A DNA stretch of 64,000 nt, from the NCBI GenBank assembly GCA_027625915.1, contig JANTQA010000057.1, forward strand, positions 11,594,001 to 11,658,000. The letters are read 5' to 3'. The position numbers and the translations under genes are program-made. Below the pieces are notes generated by a model. It was not told where the DNA came from. It did no database searches and saw only the letters and a program-made list of their open reading frames with translations. The stretch comes from Anaeramoeba flamelloides. Taxonomy: Eukaryota > Metamonada > Anaeramoebidae. Positions 23,978 through 36,889 of the stretch are shown here, piece after piece. Numbering within the stretch: position 1 is the first letter of the stretch; each line of letters starts with the position of its first letter.

Positions 23978-24489
23978 GACCTATTCTTTAAGTTAATAAA
24001 ACACAATATTATATATTAAAAACTTTAATTCTTAATTTGTATATATAAGAAATTATTTGTAAAATTATTTTGTTTATTAAAAAAACTAAAAAATAAAAAT
24101 CACAATCAATTTATGAAGGAAAAGTTTTCAATTTTGGTTTTTTCTTTGAATTTTTAAGGGGTTTTTTCAACTTATATTGATCTTGTTGGACACAATGATT
24201 AAGTCACTATTTAAACATAGATTCAATTAACCTTGATAAAATAACTTCACTATCAGCTATAGACAAACCAATTATCATTTTTAAAAGAATTTTTTTTTTA
24301 AATTTTCAGTTAAAAGATGATACTTTTTTTTTTTTTTTTTTGTTTGAAAAGAAAGGAAAATTAAGAATTTACAAACATTTTAAGTTTAATCAAATCTCTC
24401 TTCTAACAATTTCGAAATATTTCTAAGGTCAAATAACATTTCAAATTTGATTTTATTGTAAAAATAAAAGAAAAAAATACTCATATAAA

Positions 24490-24926
24490 CTCTTTTTCTA
24501 ATCTTGTACTCACCTGAAATAATAAATCGAAAAAAAAAAAAAATTATCCTTTAGTATTCAAGAACAATTAATAACTAAATATGATTTGAAATTCACTTTT
24601 AAGTCATTCTATTTTTATAATAACCTGATATTTTAAAAATTAAAAAATATGATATCAAAAATTAAAAAAAAGTGAGTAACAATTTTTGAAATGAACATTA
24701 TGAATTTTTTATTTACTGGACTTTCACTGAAAAATAGTTTAACAAGAAGATCTTTTATGAATAATTAAATTCATTTTCAAACACCTTACATAGTCTCAAT
24801 TTTCATTGTGATTATTGGTCGTTTCGAAGATCTCTTTTTTTTTTCCACATGATCTTTTTACAAAAAAGAAAAAGAAAAAGAAAAAGAAAAAGAAAAAGAA
24901 AAAGAAATTTTCAAAAAAAAGAGAAA

Positions 24927-24958
<32 letters not shown>

Positions 24959-24960
24959 AA
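24490..24960 (+). repeat. Dispersed repeat, GTGAGTCACAATT family, with AAAAAG microsatellite
   Basis: Same family as 22380-22900. At 24862-24907 it holds about seven tandem AAAAAG units, followed by near-pure A runs to 24965. Confidence 0.6.
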
Positions 24961-25599
24961 GAAAAACCAAATATTAATTGTATAAAACCAATAGAGAACA
25001 AAATGGTTTCTCAACAAGTAGAATAAAACTTTGAAATTAAAAGTTTCAAATTGGCCAACTACCAAGACAAATTTAGGGGGAAATAACCATACCTAAATTG
25101 GAAATCAAAAATAATTCTCTTAAAACTAAAATCGTTAAATAATCGTTAATAGAGATCAAGTTATAAATCGGAAAAGGAAATAGATTCTAAATTATAACCC
25201 ATATTGTAGAAAAAAAAATTGATGATATCGACCATATCAAATGGGGTTGTAAAAGATTTGAAAAAAAAAACACTAAGTAATAGAAAAAGGGATTTAAAAA
25301 AATCAAATGATTTTGATTTTAGATTATGAAGAATTAAGATACCAATGAATTTTTTATGAAAATGAACATAAAAGATCAATATTATCATTACTCTAGAATT
25401 TTTCCTGGTTGTTAGAATATAAGAACTCTAAAGAAAAAGGAGCTCAAAACCAAATAATCCCTATTCACGAGCACATTAATTCACCTCAATCCAAGAATTT
25501 CAAGATTTCTCATAGCAATTATACTTTGTTTTCTTATTATTTTTTTTTTTTGTTTTTTGTTTTTTCTTTTTTTATAGGCTCTTTATTTATTCTTTATAT

Positions 25600-25740
25600 A
25601 CATATATTCTAATTCAAGTTTATTTTCTAAAACTAAATTGTGTTTCATATTCTTCTAATAACTATTTCACTCTACTCTTTGAATTTAAAGTTACTGATTA
25701 GACACTTCAAAATTCTCTCTTGTACAGATTAAATGTTTTT
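25600..25740 (+). repeat. Short dispersed repeat (partner near 59.3 kb)
   Basis: Matches 59305-59435, both containing CACTTCAAAATTCTCTCTT and CTACTCTTTGAATT. No coding content. The following DNA to 26430 is featureless A/T. Confidence 0.5.
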
Positions 25741-26429
25741 TAATATTGAAATTTTAGTAATAATACATAACCTGAAAAGTATACAATTTAAAAATACAAG
25801 AATTATTCTGAAAAATCAAAAGAGAAAAATTTTGGTTATTTTATCACCAAAAAGTAAAAATCAAGAAAAAAAAATATACTAAAAACAATATAAAGTCAAT
25901 TAACTATAAATCAAAAATGATGAAATAAAAAACAATATTGTATAAACAATGTACATAATTCTCAGAAAATTATTCCAATATTTTTTACAAATAAGAATTC
26001 AAAACTGTAAGATTACATCTTAAAAAAAAATATTGTAAACTATAGGGTTATTTGTATATTTAAAAAAAAAACGAATAAAAACTCTGTAGTGTGAAAAATA
26101 AAGTTTATGATATTTAAGAATTAATAACAAAAAATAAAAAAAATATATGTTAGAAATAATAATAAATATGTTAAACTCATTCACCACATTAATATTAAAT
26201 TTGAAATGAATGATAATTATTTGAAAAAAAATAATTGGTTAAACGGAACTTCAAAAAAATGAAAATAAAAATAAAAATATTTGAAATAATAATAATATAG
26301 AAAACTGTAATTATTGAAAAGCAAAAATAAAAATAAAAATTGTGATTTATACAAGGAATAGTTAAATATAGATATAATCGAATACTTGGATCATTTTTTT
26401 TGTGGTTACATGTATTCAAGTGCTGTATA

Positions 26430-26830
26430 GTTTCTGAGGGTTTCGTAGAGTGTCGTAGAGTACCTAGATTTTCTTGGGGGTTTCTGTTTTATTTGTGAAG
26501 TGTTCTAGGTTTTTTTGAGTTTTTTTTTACTTTTGAAATAAAGAAAAAATTTTAATAAATTTTCGGTTTATTTCTAAAGTAAAAAAAACCTAACGAAAAT
26601 TCTATAGATTTTCCAAATAATCAGAAAACTCGAAAAAAGCTAACGGCGTTTTTCCAAAATTCAAAAGAATGGAGGAAAATCAATGATTTTACTCAATTCT
26701 TTTAAATTATGGAAAAGCTAACGGCGTTTTTTTTTTACTTTTTGGAATAAACCAAAATTTTCAAAAATTTTCAGTTTATTTCAAAAATTTATAAAAAAAA
26801 TCTATCAATAAATAACCGGAATTAAAACCT
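26430..26830. repeat. Dispersed CTAGGTTTT-rich repeat
   Basis: Relative of 8470-8930 and 49625-49960: GTGTCGTAGAGTACCTAG, GAAGTGTTCTAGGTTTTTTT and TTTATTTCTAAAGTAAAAA occur in the same order. Confidence 0.55.
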
Positions 26831-27239
26831 CATCCCTTAAATAATAATAATAAAAAAAGTATTATTAATTTTTGGACCTTTTCTGACAATGTTCATTCCA
26901 TTATCAAAATCAAATCATCTGAACACATCTGAAGATTTTTTACAATATCCTTAATTTTTTTCCAGTAAAAAATAACTAATAAACATAAATAATAAAGGTG
27001 GTAGAGGGTCTTCTTAATAAATCCCGGGCCCAACTTTTCGATAATAATTTTTCATTAGTATATTAAACATGTTAACCTTATTTTGATTTTTTCATTTCTA
27101 ATATATTTATCAAGAGTACTGTGGACTAATATATAACTAATAGTATCCAATCTTTAAATTATTCAATTTTTTCTTTCATTTTTAGAATTTTTTTGAAGGA
27201 AGTTGTATTTTTTAAAAAATAAATAGACTTCTTGTTTGG

Positions 27240-28520
27240 ATCTCAAAAAAAAAATTTTTTTTGTAATTGATGTATTTCTGCTTTTGGAATGGATGAGTTA
27301 ACCTCATTTAAATAATTGATTAATTTGAATATATTTTTTGAAATACAAAATCCACATATTTTCGATATAAAACGAAAAAAGGTAACCTATTATTTTTATC
27401 AACAATGAATTTAATTCTTGATAAAGTATGTGTTTTATTTACATTTTTAGTATTATGTTGTCAAGTATTGTTTTTTAAAAAGAAAAGTTTTTATTAGGTT
27501 ATTATTTTTAATATTTTATATTTCAATTCAAATCTCAGCTAATAAAACTAATTAAAGTATAGGTGATCAAATAAATAAATCTAAATTTGATCAAAGTTTT
27601 ACAAAAATTTACCAATAACATTAAGATGTATCAAACAAAAAAAAATTTTATTTAAAGTTTTCAAAAAGTCGTTTTCTTGATTTTCAAAAAATAAAAAAAA
27701 TAATATTCAAAAAAAATTATTAATTTTGAAAAATTTTTTTAAGGGACCAGTCTCTATTATTTTTTTTTTTTGACCAATTTCTAAATAAGGATTTATAATC
27801 TATAAATATTCTTAATATTGAAAATAAAAAGGGTTTTTCAAATCTAAGTAATTGGTAAAAAAGTTTACAATCTCTATTAAATTTAGGTTAAAAAATTTAA
27901 TAGAGGATAGTCCCTTAAAAATTGTTTGGTGATATCAGAAAAACCATTAAAATCATTTAAATCATTTTTTAGAAGAAAAAAACTGATTTTGAATTTTGAG
28001 GATAAAATTAGAAAAATTCCCCAATATCTTCAAGAAATTTTTATTTGAAAAATTCGAATTTCATCTTGGAACAAAAGCACAGTTTCTCAGTAAATTTTGA
28101 TAAAGTGTATAAAACTTCCAGAGTTAAAACTAATCTACAAAAAGAAATACAATTATTTTGTCACTATTTTGAAGAAATATATTTTTTAGGTTTACTAAAA
28201 GAATTTCTCAAACTAGAAACAAAATCTTTATAATAATATTCCTGGTAACAAAGACATCTTAGAGAATAATAATGAAGAAAGTGGGGCAATAAAAAAGGGT
28301 AAAAAAATTTTAAAAAGTGAGAAATAAATGGAATTTAAATTTTTTCTTTTTTGTATCAAAAAAAGGAAAAAAAAATTGATCAAACTAAAAAAATTATTTG
28401 TCTTTTGGGGTTTCTTAGTAGATCAGAATTTTTTGACACCTTACATATACAATAATTTGAACGAAGAGAATATCACCAATAAATATATTTTATAATTTAA
28501 CCTTGTTTTGCTAGTATACT
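27240..28520 (+). mobile_element. Degenerate copy of the 1.25-kb MDEL transposon
   Basis: Homologous to 38484-39733 and to 36890-38480. Reads a start-like MDELTSFK near 27290, IKRKKVTYYF near 27370 and KKLFVFWGFLSRSEFFDT near 28400, with stops and shifts between. The TTAA-flanked 180-bp MITE at 27739-27918 is inserted in it. The protein family is not recognised. Confidence 0.5.
27739..27918. mobile_element. 180-bp TTAA-flanked MITE (GGGACCAGTC ends)
   Basis: TTAA, GGGACCAGTCTCTATTA, interior, then complement and TTAA. The related DNA near 39130 has a single TTAA at the same place, and the copy near 38070 also lacks the insert. The ends match those of the 942-bp element at 37039-37980, of which this is an internally deleted relative. 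Confidence 0.85.
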
Positions 28521-28708
28521 GAATGTTTGATAACAGATCTTACTTAAAGGACCAATTAAAAAATTTAAATCGGTCTGGGTTTACAGAAATTTTAATATTG
28601 CTTGCTTTTGAATTATTTTTTTTTGAATTAAAGACCACAAAACGTAACAAAAAGAAAAGTACCAAGAAATTGATAAAAAAAACATTGTTTAATAATAAAA
28701 ATTTTATG

Positions 28709-29388
28709 TTAAGGGTCGAGTCATTACGGTGAAATTTTCTATTCTGAAATGGAAAAAAACTTTTTAGTAAATTTTATGTGGACCTAACACCAATCAAAAA
28801 CCAACCAACCTATGATGTACGATCGATCTCCAAAAATCAACAACCAAAAATGAGGACATTTTTAGAAAAAAGCGCCAAAGAGCGACACTCAATTTCCAAT
28901 TAGAATGGTTGAGAATATACAATTTTGAAAACAATTATGTCAGTTTTGAAGTGTCACTCTTTGGCGCTTTTTGAGATCTTGGTGTTTGTTTTTTTTTCTT
29001 TTTTTTTCATTTTTTTCATGAGTTATTTTTATCAAAAGAATATTACATAAGCCTTACTTGGTCAAATATAGAGGGTGACAAAATAACCTAAAATCAGATT
29101 AAATCGAATTAAATTGATTGCGATACTTCAGAAATCAATTTGTTTGAAATTTTAGAAATTTAACCATTTGAAAAAGAAAATGAGAAAAGATGAATTTTTT
29201 TTTTTAAATATCGATTTTTTGAACTCTTTTTCTTCGTTGAATTTTTTATCAAATATGATCCAAAGAAATTTTTTTTTTGGTTATTTGAATTTTGTCAACC
29301 AAAAGAAGGGCTATTTCACAATACCCTTTTTGGTCTCAGGTCACCCCCTGAGTATGGAGTACATTCACGAAAATGACTAGACCCTTAA
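28709..29388 (+). mobile_element. 680-bp TTAAGGGTC element, left unit of head-to-head pair
   Basis: Bounded by TTAAGGGTCGAGTCATTACG and its near complement ending GACCCTTAA. It holds an internal hairpin of GCGCCAAAGAG-type arms (28871-28890 with 28952-28970). A diverged solo copy is at 61080-61769, which fixes the unit length. No transposase. Confidence 0.85.
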
Positions 29389-29459
29389 CTCAAAAAAAAG
29401 AATTCTATTCATTTATTTTTTAGCAAGTTTTGGGTGAATCTCAGAATTTTTTTTTTTAT

Positions 29460-30145
29460 TTAAGGGTCTAGTCATTTATGGTGAAAAGTCACCATACTCA
29501 AGGGGTGACCTGAGACCAAAAAGGGTATTGTGAAATAGCCCTTCTTTTGGTTGACAAAAGTCAAATAACAAAAAAAAACAATCCCATAGGATTTCTTTGA
29601 CAAAAAATTCAACGAAGAAAAAGAGTTCTCAATAACAAAAAATCAAAATTTAAAAAAAAAAATTCATCTTTTCTCATTTTCTTTTTCAAAAGAGGTTAAA
29701 TTTCTTTAATTTAAAACAAATTGCTTTCTTGTATTTCGCAATCAATTTTATTCGATTTAGTCTGATTTGTGGTTATTTTAAAACCCTCTAAATTTGACCA
29801 AGTAAGGATTAGGTAATAGTCTTTCAATAAAAATAACTCATTTGAAAAAAGAAAAAAAAGAAAAAAAAAGTCACCAAGATCTCAAAAAGCGCCAAAGAGC
29901 GACACTTCAAAACTGACATAGCTGTTTTCAGAATTGTAATTCACTACCATTCTAATTGGAAATTGAGTGTCTCTCTTTGGCGCTTTTTTCTAAAAAATGT
30001 ATTTTTTTAGTTGTTGATTTTTGGAGATCGATCGTACATCATAGGTTGGTTGGTTTTTGATTGGTGTTAGGTCCTCAATAAAATTACTAAAAAGTTTTTT
30101 TCCATTTCAGAATAAAAAATTTCACCGTAATGACTCTACCCTTAA
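29460..30145 (-). mobile_element. 686-bp TTAAGGGTC element, right unit, inverted
   Basis: Reverse complement of 28709-29388 at very high identity, separated by a 71-bp spacer. The pair makes a 1.44-kb palindrome. Its own internal GCGCC hairpin is retained. Confidence 0.85.
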
Positions 30146-30151
30146 AAAATT

Positions 30152-30360
30152 ATTCAAAAAATTGAATATTTTTGTGATCTCCAAAAAAACATCTACAATT
30201 TCGATAAGAAAGTAGATTTAAATTGTATTTTTTGGGTTGATTGAAAATAATATAATGAGTTATTATTTGAAGTTAATTGGTTTCTTCTTTTAATAGATTG
30301 TACTTTTCATTATCAGTAATGATCACAATTAAAAACCGTATTGAACTTTTTTTCCAAAAT
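30152..30360 (+). mobile_element. Partial GTGGAAAAAAAGTG-ended MITE
   Basis: Matches the right half of the complete element at 53023-53440, including GATCTCCAAAA, GTAGATTTAAATTGTAT and TTCAGTAATGATCACAATT. The left end is missing. Confidence 0.6.
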
Positions 30361-31327
30361 GATGATTTGATTTTAAATAAAAAAAAGTACACTACAATTT
30401 TCCTAATACTCACAATTAAAAAATTGTAAGATATAATTTTCCTATCAGGTATTGTTTTTCTCTTGGAAAATTAAAAAAAAAATCCAAAAAAACCAAAACA
30501 AAGTATTATCAAAATATCAATTTAAGGTTCTAAAATCATATTACTAACCTTTGGTTTGATCAAAACAAATTACAAACAAAAATATTTCGAAATTTTATAA
30601 AATTAATAAAACTTCAAAAAAAATAAAGAAATTTGTAAAAAGTAACAAATGACTTTTTTTTTTTGGATTTTAGAAATTTCTACTTTTTTTAGTTTTCACA
30701 TTACAAGAAAGAGAAAACCTTATTGTTGAAAAGGGTACATTTTATCACATTCCAACAGTTTCTTCTCATTTAAAGGTTGATCCATAACTTTTTTAAAGTT
30801 TTCATTCATAAGAGTTTTTCACTTTAAAAAAAATGAAAACCTTACAAAAGTTTCAAAAAAGCACTCTCGTTAATAAAACAAAAGTAACCAATTCTGGGTT
30901 GTGAACAAATTCATATCAACTCAACCACATATCTTATTAAAATAGAACAAAAAGTAGAAAAAGGAAAACTGCTTTTAAAAAATCATAACAAAATTATCAA
31001 TAAACAGGCTGACAATATTTAAAAGAACACTTTTTCTGAAGTTGATGAAAGATTTTTCTTTTCCAACACTTTTTTAGTTGGAAATTTATCACTTGCTCAA
31101 AATTATGATGATTAAAAGATCCCAAATGTTTTCTTCTTGTCAATTTAGTGACTAAAAAATGTTTTTTGACAAAACAACAAGAAATTGATCAAGATCTTTT
31201 CATTTTGAGTTTTTAAAACTTTTCCATTGTTTTTCTTTGAATTTCTTTCAATTTTTTCAACTCCAAAGTATTAATTATGTTAAAAAATTAATGTCAAAAG
31301 GTAATTCATTTTCGTTAAAAAAAATTA

Positions 31328-31556
31328 CTGTTGAATGTAAAATAAAAAGATCAAAATTTTAATTCAACTATTCTTAAAGTAATCACACCTCTTATGAATA
31401 ATAAAAAACCATCAAAGTCGAAAATTCCCAAAGTAAAATTAATAATTTATGATGATTTTCATCAATTAAAAATTTGAAAAGTTGTTATGATTTAAATAAA
31501 TCTTTTTTTGGAAAATTGATTGAAAATTAAGTTTCCTTTGAATCAACAACAATGAG
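31328..31556. mobile_element. 229-bp TA-flanked MITE
   Basis: TA-CTGTTGAATGTAAAATAAAA at the left and CAACAACAATGAG-TA at the right. Same family as 42406-42627, 51920-52142 and 56804-57010. Present at the same position in unit B, so inserted before the duplication. Confidence 0.65.
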
Positions 31557-31578
31557 TAACACATAAACTCAACATTAT

Positions 31579-31800
31579 ATGTTTCAAAACAGCGATTTGA
31601 GGAAAATTAACGAAACTAAAAATTTCTTTCAACTTTCTGAAAAGTGTTTTCTTGATCAAAGTAGGCAAGGACCACAAGACTTAATGTTATATAAAAATCT
31701 AATAGTGAAGAACCAAATTAATGAGACATATTTTAGAGGTGGAAATGAAATTATTTGTTTTTTGGATTTTTTTGTTCGATTTTATTTTTTTCGAAAGTGA
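31579..31800 (+). CDS. Small open frame, 73 codons, unknown (unit A)
   Basis: ATG-started frame beginning MFQNSDLRKINETKNFFQLS. It is kept open in unit B (43346-43564, 72 codons) despite about six amino-acid changes and one whole-codon deletion, within flanks that are nearly identical. Frame retention hints at real coding or at a local conversion tract. No family recognised, no signal peptide. It could be the remains of an element. Confidence 0.25.
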   Translation: MFQNSDLRKINETKNFFQLSEKCFLDQSRQGPQDLMLYKNLIVKNQINETYFRGGNEIICFLDFFVRFYFFRK

Positions 31801-32769
31801 TTGGTTAATTTTGATCTTTTGATTTCATTTCTTTGAAAAGAGTGAATTTCTTTTCCAGTACATTGAAAAAAAAGTAGTCGTCTAACAATTTTTATTAATT
31901 TATTACCTGTTTAAACCTAATTTGATTTTAGAACTTAACGAAAAAAGAATAACTCAATTACATCAAAAAAGAAAAATTTTTCAATCGAAATTGTGTAAAT
32001 TATTTTAATTGATTATAATTACTCACAAGATAAATATTTGCAAAAAATTTTTTTTCCAAAAATTTTACAATTTAATAAAAAAACTCAATTTAATTGAAAA
32101 ATTGGTACCTTTTTGAAAGAAAGTTCTGTATAATTGATTTTATTGCATTAAAGATTCTAAAAGTTCTCATTTTAAAATATTTTTAAAGTTTTTTTTTTTT
32201 TCATTTTTCAACAAAAACAAAAACCAATAATTGGGTTGATTGATTGATAAAATAATTTAAGACAAAACAACTCAAACAATTCAATCTTTATGGATGTCAA
32301 ATTTACCAAAATTTGGATTTTAAAAGTAACTAACAAAATAATCTTTTTGAAAGATTTGGTTTAACGCTTCTTGGGTCATTGGATATAAAATTTGAAGTAA
32401 TCTGTATTGATCAGGTTTGTGGAATTTTGGTTTCATATATATCTCCCTTGATTGTAATGTAAAAAATAATCACAAAATAATTGCATTATTTCCCTTTTCC
32501 TAACATTTTTGAAATTAAACTCAATTACAAAATTTGTTGCATTTACCAAATTTTTTATCGAATGTTTAAAGGTTGATGATCGTTTCTAAAACTTTAGTCA
32601 AGAAATTACAAGACTTTAATGGTGCCTGTTAAAAACAAAATGGTGATCTTCATTCTGAATTTCTCAATTTATTATGATACAAATGCCTAAATTAGAAATA
32701 ATTTTGGTAAAATTAATTTCATGAAATGATTTTTCTTTTATTTGATTCAAAGTAAAATAAAATTTTTTT

Positions 32770-32998
32770 CCATTATTTATTCAACCCACAGCTTTTTTGT
32801 CTTGCTTTCAGTCATTAAATAGATATTTTAAAAATATTTGTCAAAAAAAAAACAATTATCAATCATTTCAAGACAAGTAAAGAACTAAAACAACTTCTTT
32901 ACATTGAACGAAAACTGATCTTTCTCTTAAGGATAAATCAATCAAAAAAACAATCAAAATCATTTTATTTTATCATTATTTTTTCTTTTACCTTCAAA
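32770..32998 (+). promoter_or_regulatory. Conserved upstream block of phosphatase copy 3
   Basis: About 230 bp conserved before copies 1-4. Contains CTTGCTTTCAGTCATTAAAT, a possible TATA-like ATAGATATTTTAAAAATATT and CTGATCTTTCTC close to the ATG. Confidence 0.5.
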
Positions 32999-35393
32999 AT
33001 GAAAACACAAAGATCAATCTTTCTTCTTTTGTTATGTTGTTTAATTGTCCAAAGTTTGGCCACAAAACAATTTTTCAAGTTTAATGAAGATGGTGAATTT
33101 AAGATTGCACAATTTACTGATCTCCATTTTCAAGGAGAAACAACTGATGCTGAGACAATTAATTTAGAACAAATTCTTTTAGATATTGAACAACCAGATT
33201 TCGTTGCAATGACTGGAGATATTATTGATGGTAGATATTGTGATACCACAGCAAACATAAAAGAAGCATGGGATAACATGGTCGGAGAAATGGTCAAAAA
33301 GGATATACCTTGGGGAATGTAAATATTTATTTAATTTTTATTATTCTTTTAAATTTTTAATGTTTTTTTATTTTTTTTTTTCAAAAATTATGAAAAATTT
33401 TTTTTTTCTCAGAATGATTTTAAGGGCGGTTTGTCAGAAAAAAATCAAACTTTTCAAAAATTATCACTATTCTAATAGGTAAAAAAACATTCAAATTTAG
33501 ATATAAAATAAATTGGGTTTTTACAAATTAAAGGGGATGGAAAAACTGATAATCTTAATGTTTCTTTCATTATTTGCATTTTTTTCCTTGGAGGGATATA
33601 ACTTATATTCGAAATTTTGAGTTCAAAAAATTTTGTAATTTAAAAAAATAATATTTTTTAAAAATATATACTCGTTTAAAAAGTATAAATCAACTCAATT
33701 TCAAGTTTTTTCAAAGTTTAAAATATTATTTATTAGAAGTTTAATCCATTTCCAATACAATTATTTTCAATTATGAGATTGAAAAATGTGGTTTTGATTA
33801 TAAAAATAAAATACAAATTTTATGAAAATGTTTTACTAATTTGAAACTGTAAAAAAAACGCAAGATCTTCACAAAATAAATTACAAATGAAAAATTTATA
33901 TATGTAATTTTATTAATCCTTCTTGAGATTTTGTATAAAATTAATTTTTTGAATTTGAATTTCAAAATTTATATTTATGATTTCAAAAGAAAGCAAGTTC
34001 AGAAAGGAAACTGTGGGAATTTTAATTTGGAAAAAATAGATTTGATCTCAAAAGGATTAATAAAGGAAAATCCAAAGTTGACAAAAAAAAATTCCATTAA
34101 GAAATGCTTTGGAATAACATTTGTTTTTTTCTTTTCGGTTGTGGCCAACAATAAATTATTCAAAAATAGAGAAAAAAAAACTATTTTTCTGAATTTGTCA
34201 GGAAATAAATTTACACCTTTTTAAAAAAGTGAGTAATTTTTTATAATTTATAATTTTGCAAGAATCAAAACTTTTTTCAAGTATTCTATTTTAACAAAAT
34301 GAGATCTGAAAAACTTTTAAATATGCTTTTGGAATCCCCTCTAACCTATATCTAACATTTATTGGTTGCCCACTATGTTATTTTTCAAAATAAAAAACTA
34401 AAACAAAAATAATATTTTTATTAACCAGAACAATTCTGCTTATACATTATCATTTTTAGAACAAAAATTATTCTTAGTTTCTGTAAAAAATTCATTTGAA
34501 ATTACCTTCAAAAAATAATTAAAAAAAAAAAAAATCTATAAAAATAAGATTGAACAAAAAGAACAAAAAAATTAATTAAATGTATATTTTTATAAAAAAT
34601 TCAAAAAAACAAAACACAAACAAAAATAAACAAAAAACAAACAAAAAAATATTAAAAAAATAGTACTTTTGGAAACCATGATGCTGAAGGCCAAACAACA
34701 AAAACAGATATACTGAATATAGATCAAGCATATCCACTTAGCCAAAGTGAATTTGGCCCTGATTCTATAGATGGTGTAACAAATTATCATATAGAAATCC
34801 ATACTGCTGATAGTACGCCCGATAATAAGGAAGTTGCTGCTGTTTTATATTTTCTTGATTCTGGTGATTATGGTTGTTTGGGGTTTGATGGATATGGGTG
34901 TGTCCAACCAAATCAAATTGATTGGTTTAACGAAGTTTCCTCAGAATTTTCAAGAGAATATCCAAACCATATGGGTATTGTATTTTTACATATCCCATTA
35001 CCCGAAATGCTTGAATTTTGGCATACAGATATTTCCTTTGGCACAAAAGAAGAAACCGTATGTTGCCCACAATATAATACAGGGTTGTACCAAGCAATGG
35101 TTGACAATGGGAATATCAAGCTTGCTTTAAATGGACATGATCATGTAAACGATTATTGTACACGTTCAAAAACCAGTGCACCAGATTTGTGGTTGTGCAA
35201 TGGAAGAAAAACTGGATACAACAGCTATAACCCTGACCCTCCAATGTATAATGGAGCAAGAATCATACAACTTTTCAATAACCAAACAACAGGAACAACA
35301 TTCACTACTTGGATTAGAGATAGCCAAGAAGAAATAGTAATTCAGCCTTTGCATAAGCCAGATTGTATTCTTGAAGAACAGTGTTATTCCTAA
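32999..35393 (+). CDS. Secreted DCR2/PAP28-29-like metallophosphoesterase, copy 3
   Basis: Exons 32999-33318 and 34664-35393 join with a phase-2 intron of 1345 nt (donor GTAAAT, acceptor AATAG) to give 349 residues. Signal peptide 1-21; FTDLH (D41/H43); TGD (73-74); GNHD (110-113) created by the splice; LYFLDSGD (about 168-175); LHIPLPE (H216); NGHDHVND (263-270); LCNGRKTGY replaces the LCYGGGFGY-type block of plant relatives. Cysteines at 186, 240, 241, 272 and 285 suit a disulfide-bonded secreted protein, and N313-Q-T is a possible glycosylation site. The gene sits in a 5.8-kb block duplicated about 11 kb downstream as copy 4. Its upstream 230 bp is conserved in copies 1, 2 and 4. All catalytic residues are present, so it looks functional. 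Confidence 0.92.
33775..34225 (+). repeat. Conserved intronic tract with 97-codon frame (copy 3)
   Basis: The frame at 33931-34224 reads GLIKENPKLTKK then CFGITFVFFF, faintly like a transposase helix-turn-helix. The equivalent is broken in copies 2 and 4, so it is not a constrained gene now. It lies inside the phosphatase intron on the same strand. Confidence 0.45.
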
Positions 35394-36889
35394 TTTGTAG
35401 AATTATTCTTTAAGCGTAAACAGAGCAATATTATATATTCGAAACTCTGGTTCTTCGATTTTTTTTATAAATAATTATTTGTAAAATTATTTTGTTTATT
35501 CAAAAAAAAAAATAAAAAACATAATCAATTTATAACTCAAGTTTTCAATTTTGGTTTTTTTTTAATTTTTAAGGGGTTACTTCAACTATTTTTGATCTTT
35601 TTCATGAAAAATTGATTAAGAAGTCATTATTTAAAAGAGTATTCAATTAAACTTGATAAAGAAAACTCTTTATTATTGCAGTTTGATTAATGAATGGAAA
35701 TTAAAAAATTTGTTTTTATTTAATCAATCCCTTCACTAAGACTTATTTATAAAAAAAAAAGCAAAAATTGATTCAATAAGAATCACATATAAGAAAAGAA
35801 AATTTAAAATAAATTACAAAAAAGAAAAGAAAATTTAAATTAAAGAAAAAATTGCTAAGTCAAAATTTTTTTAAATTAATAAATCTTCTTGTTTTAAAGG
35901 TAAAAAAATCAAAAAAATTTGAAATGGAAATGAAAAAACTTAAAAAGAATTGGAATATGAATGAGAAAAGTACTGAATCAGTAAAATTAGAAAATATTCC
36001 AAGTTGGAGATGCTGTTCCATTTTTCAGAATTTAAAAGTCTGTAAAAAAATTTTTTTGTTTTTGTTTATTTGCTTGAATTCTGGAAAAGATAGATACTTG
36101 AGACACTTGTTTTTCACCTGAAAAAATATTTAAAAATAATTGGGAACAAAAGATACATTAATAAACAACTGTGTTGTCAAAAAATGTAGAGTGCTCTAGA
36201 GTACCTAGGTTTTTTTTTTAATTTACAGCACCACTGTCGGTATAAAAACAAAAAATACGGATTTTTACATTTTTTTTAATTTTTACATTAATTTTTTATT
36301 TTCACTTTTTTAGAAAGTTTTTTTCCAAATATTTTTCCAAAAAATATGTAAAAAAATAAAAACAAATAAAGAAAACAATTTCATTGAAATTTCTCAATGA
36401 CAAAACAAAAGTTACTTGGAATGGAATAATAAACCCTTGAAATCCCAAGTAAATTAGATCTTAAACCAGACAATAAAAAATATTATTTTTCCACAATTTT
36501 GTTCTTTTATTTTTTTCGATTTATTTTTTGAAACGTATTTTTTTTTGAATTTTTATTTTATTGAAAGGTCAATAGTTGATTTTACATTTGTATCATTCAA
36601 TTCAGTTGCCAAAAAAAATTGATCTTTAATTTTTAATTTCTGAACTAAAATTTCAATTTTTTCTTTTCTTTTTGAAAAATTATAACTTGCATTTTATTGC
36701 GTTTGAAAAATTCTTCCATTTGGAAATCTTGCAATGATGAATTGTTTCCCATTAATAACACCCCTTTTTAATTCTCTGAACATTTGAACCATTTGCTTCA
36801 AGACATAGATTACTGTTTTTTCATATTTGAAAAAAGACTTTTTAAAAACAAATGATTTTCAAAATCGGGATTTTTTCTTTTATATACAA

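Larger units (their letters stand above)
30398..36225 (+). repeat. Segmental duplication unit A (contains phosphatase copy 3)
   Basis: 5.8 kb nearly identical to 41058-47938. Includes 2.6 kb upstream, the whole gene and 0.8 kb downstream. Differences concentrate in the exons, a small upstream open frame and one intron patch near 33560-33640. Unit A lacks the 1090-bp element found in unit B. Confidence 0.92.

Noticed and set aside
24796-25065. Phe-rich minus-strand frame of 89 codons
   Set aside because: Produced by the AAAAAG microsatellite and A runs read from the other strand.
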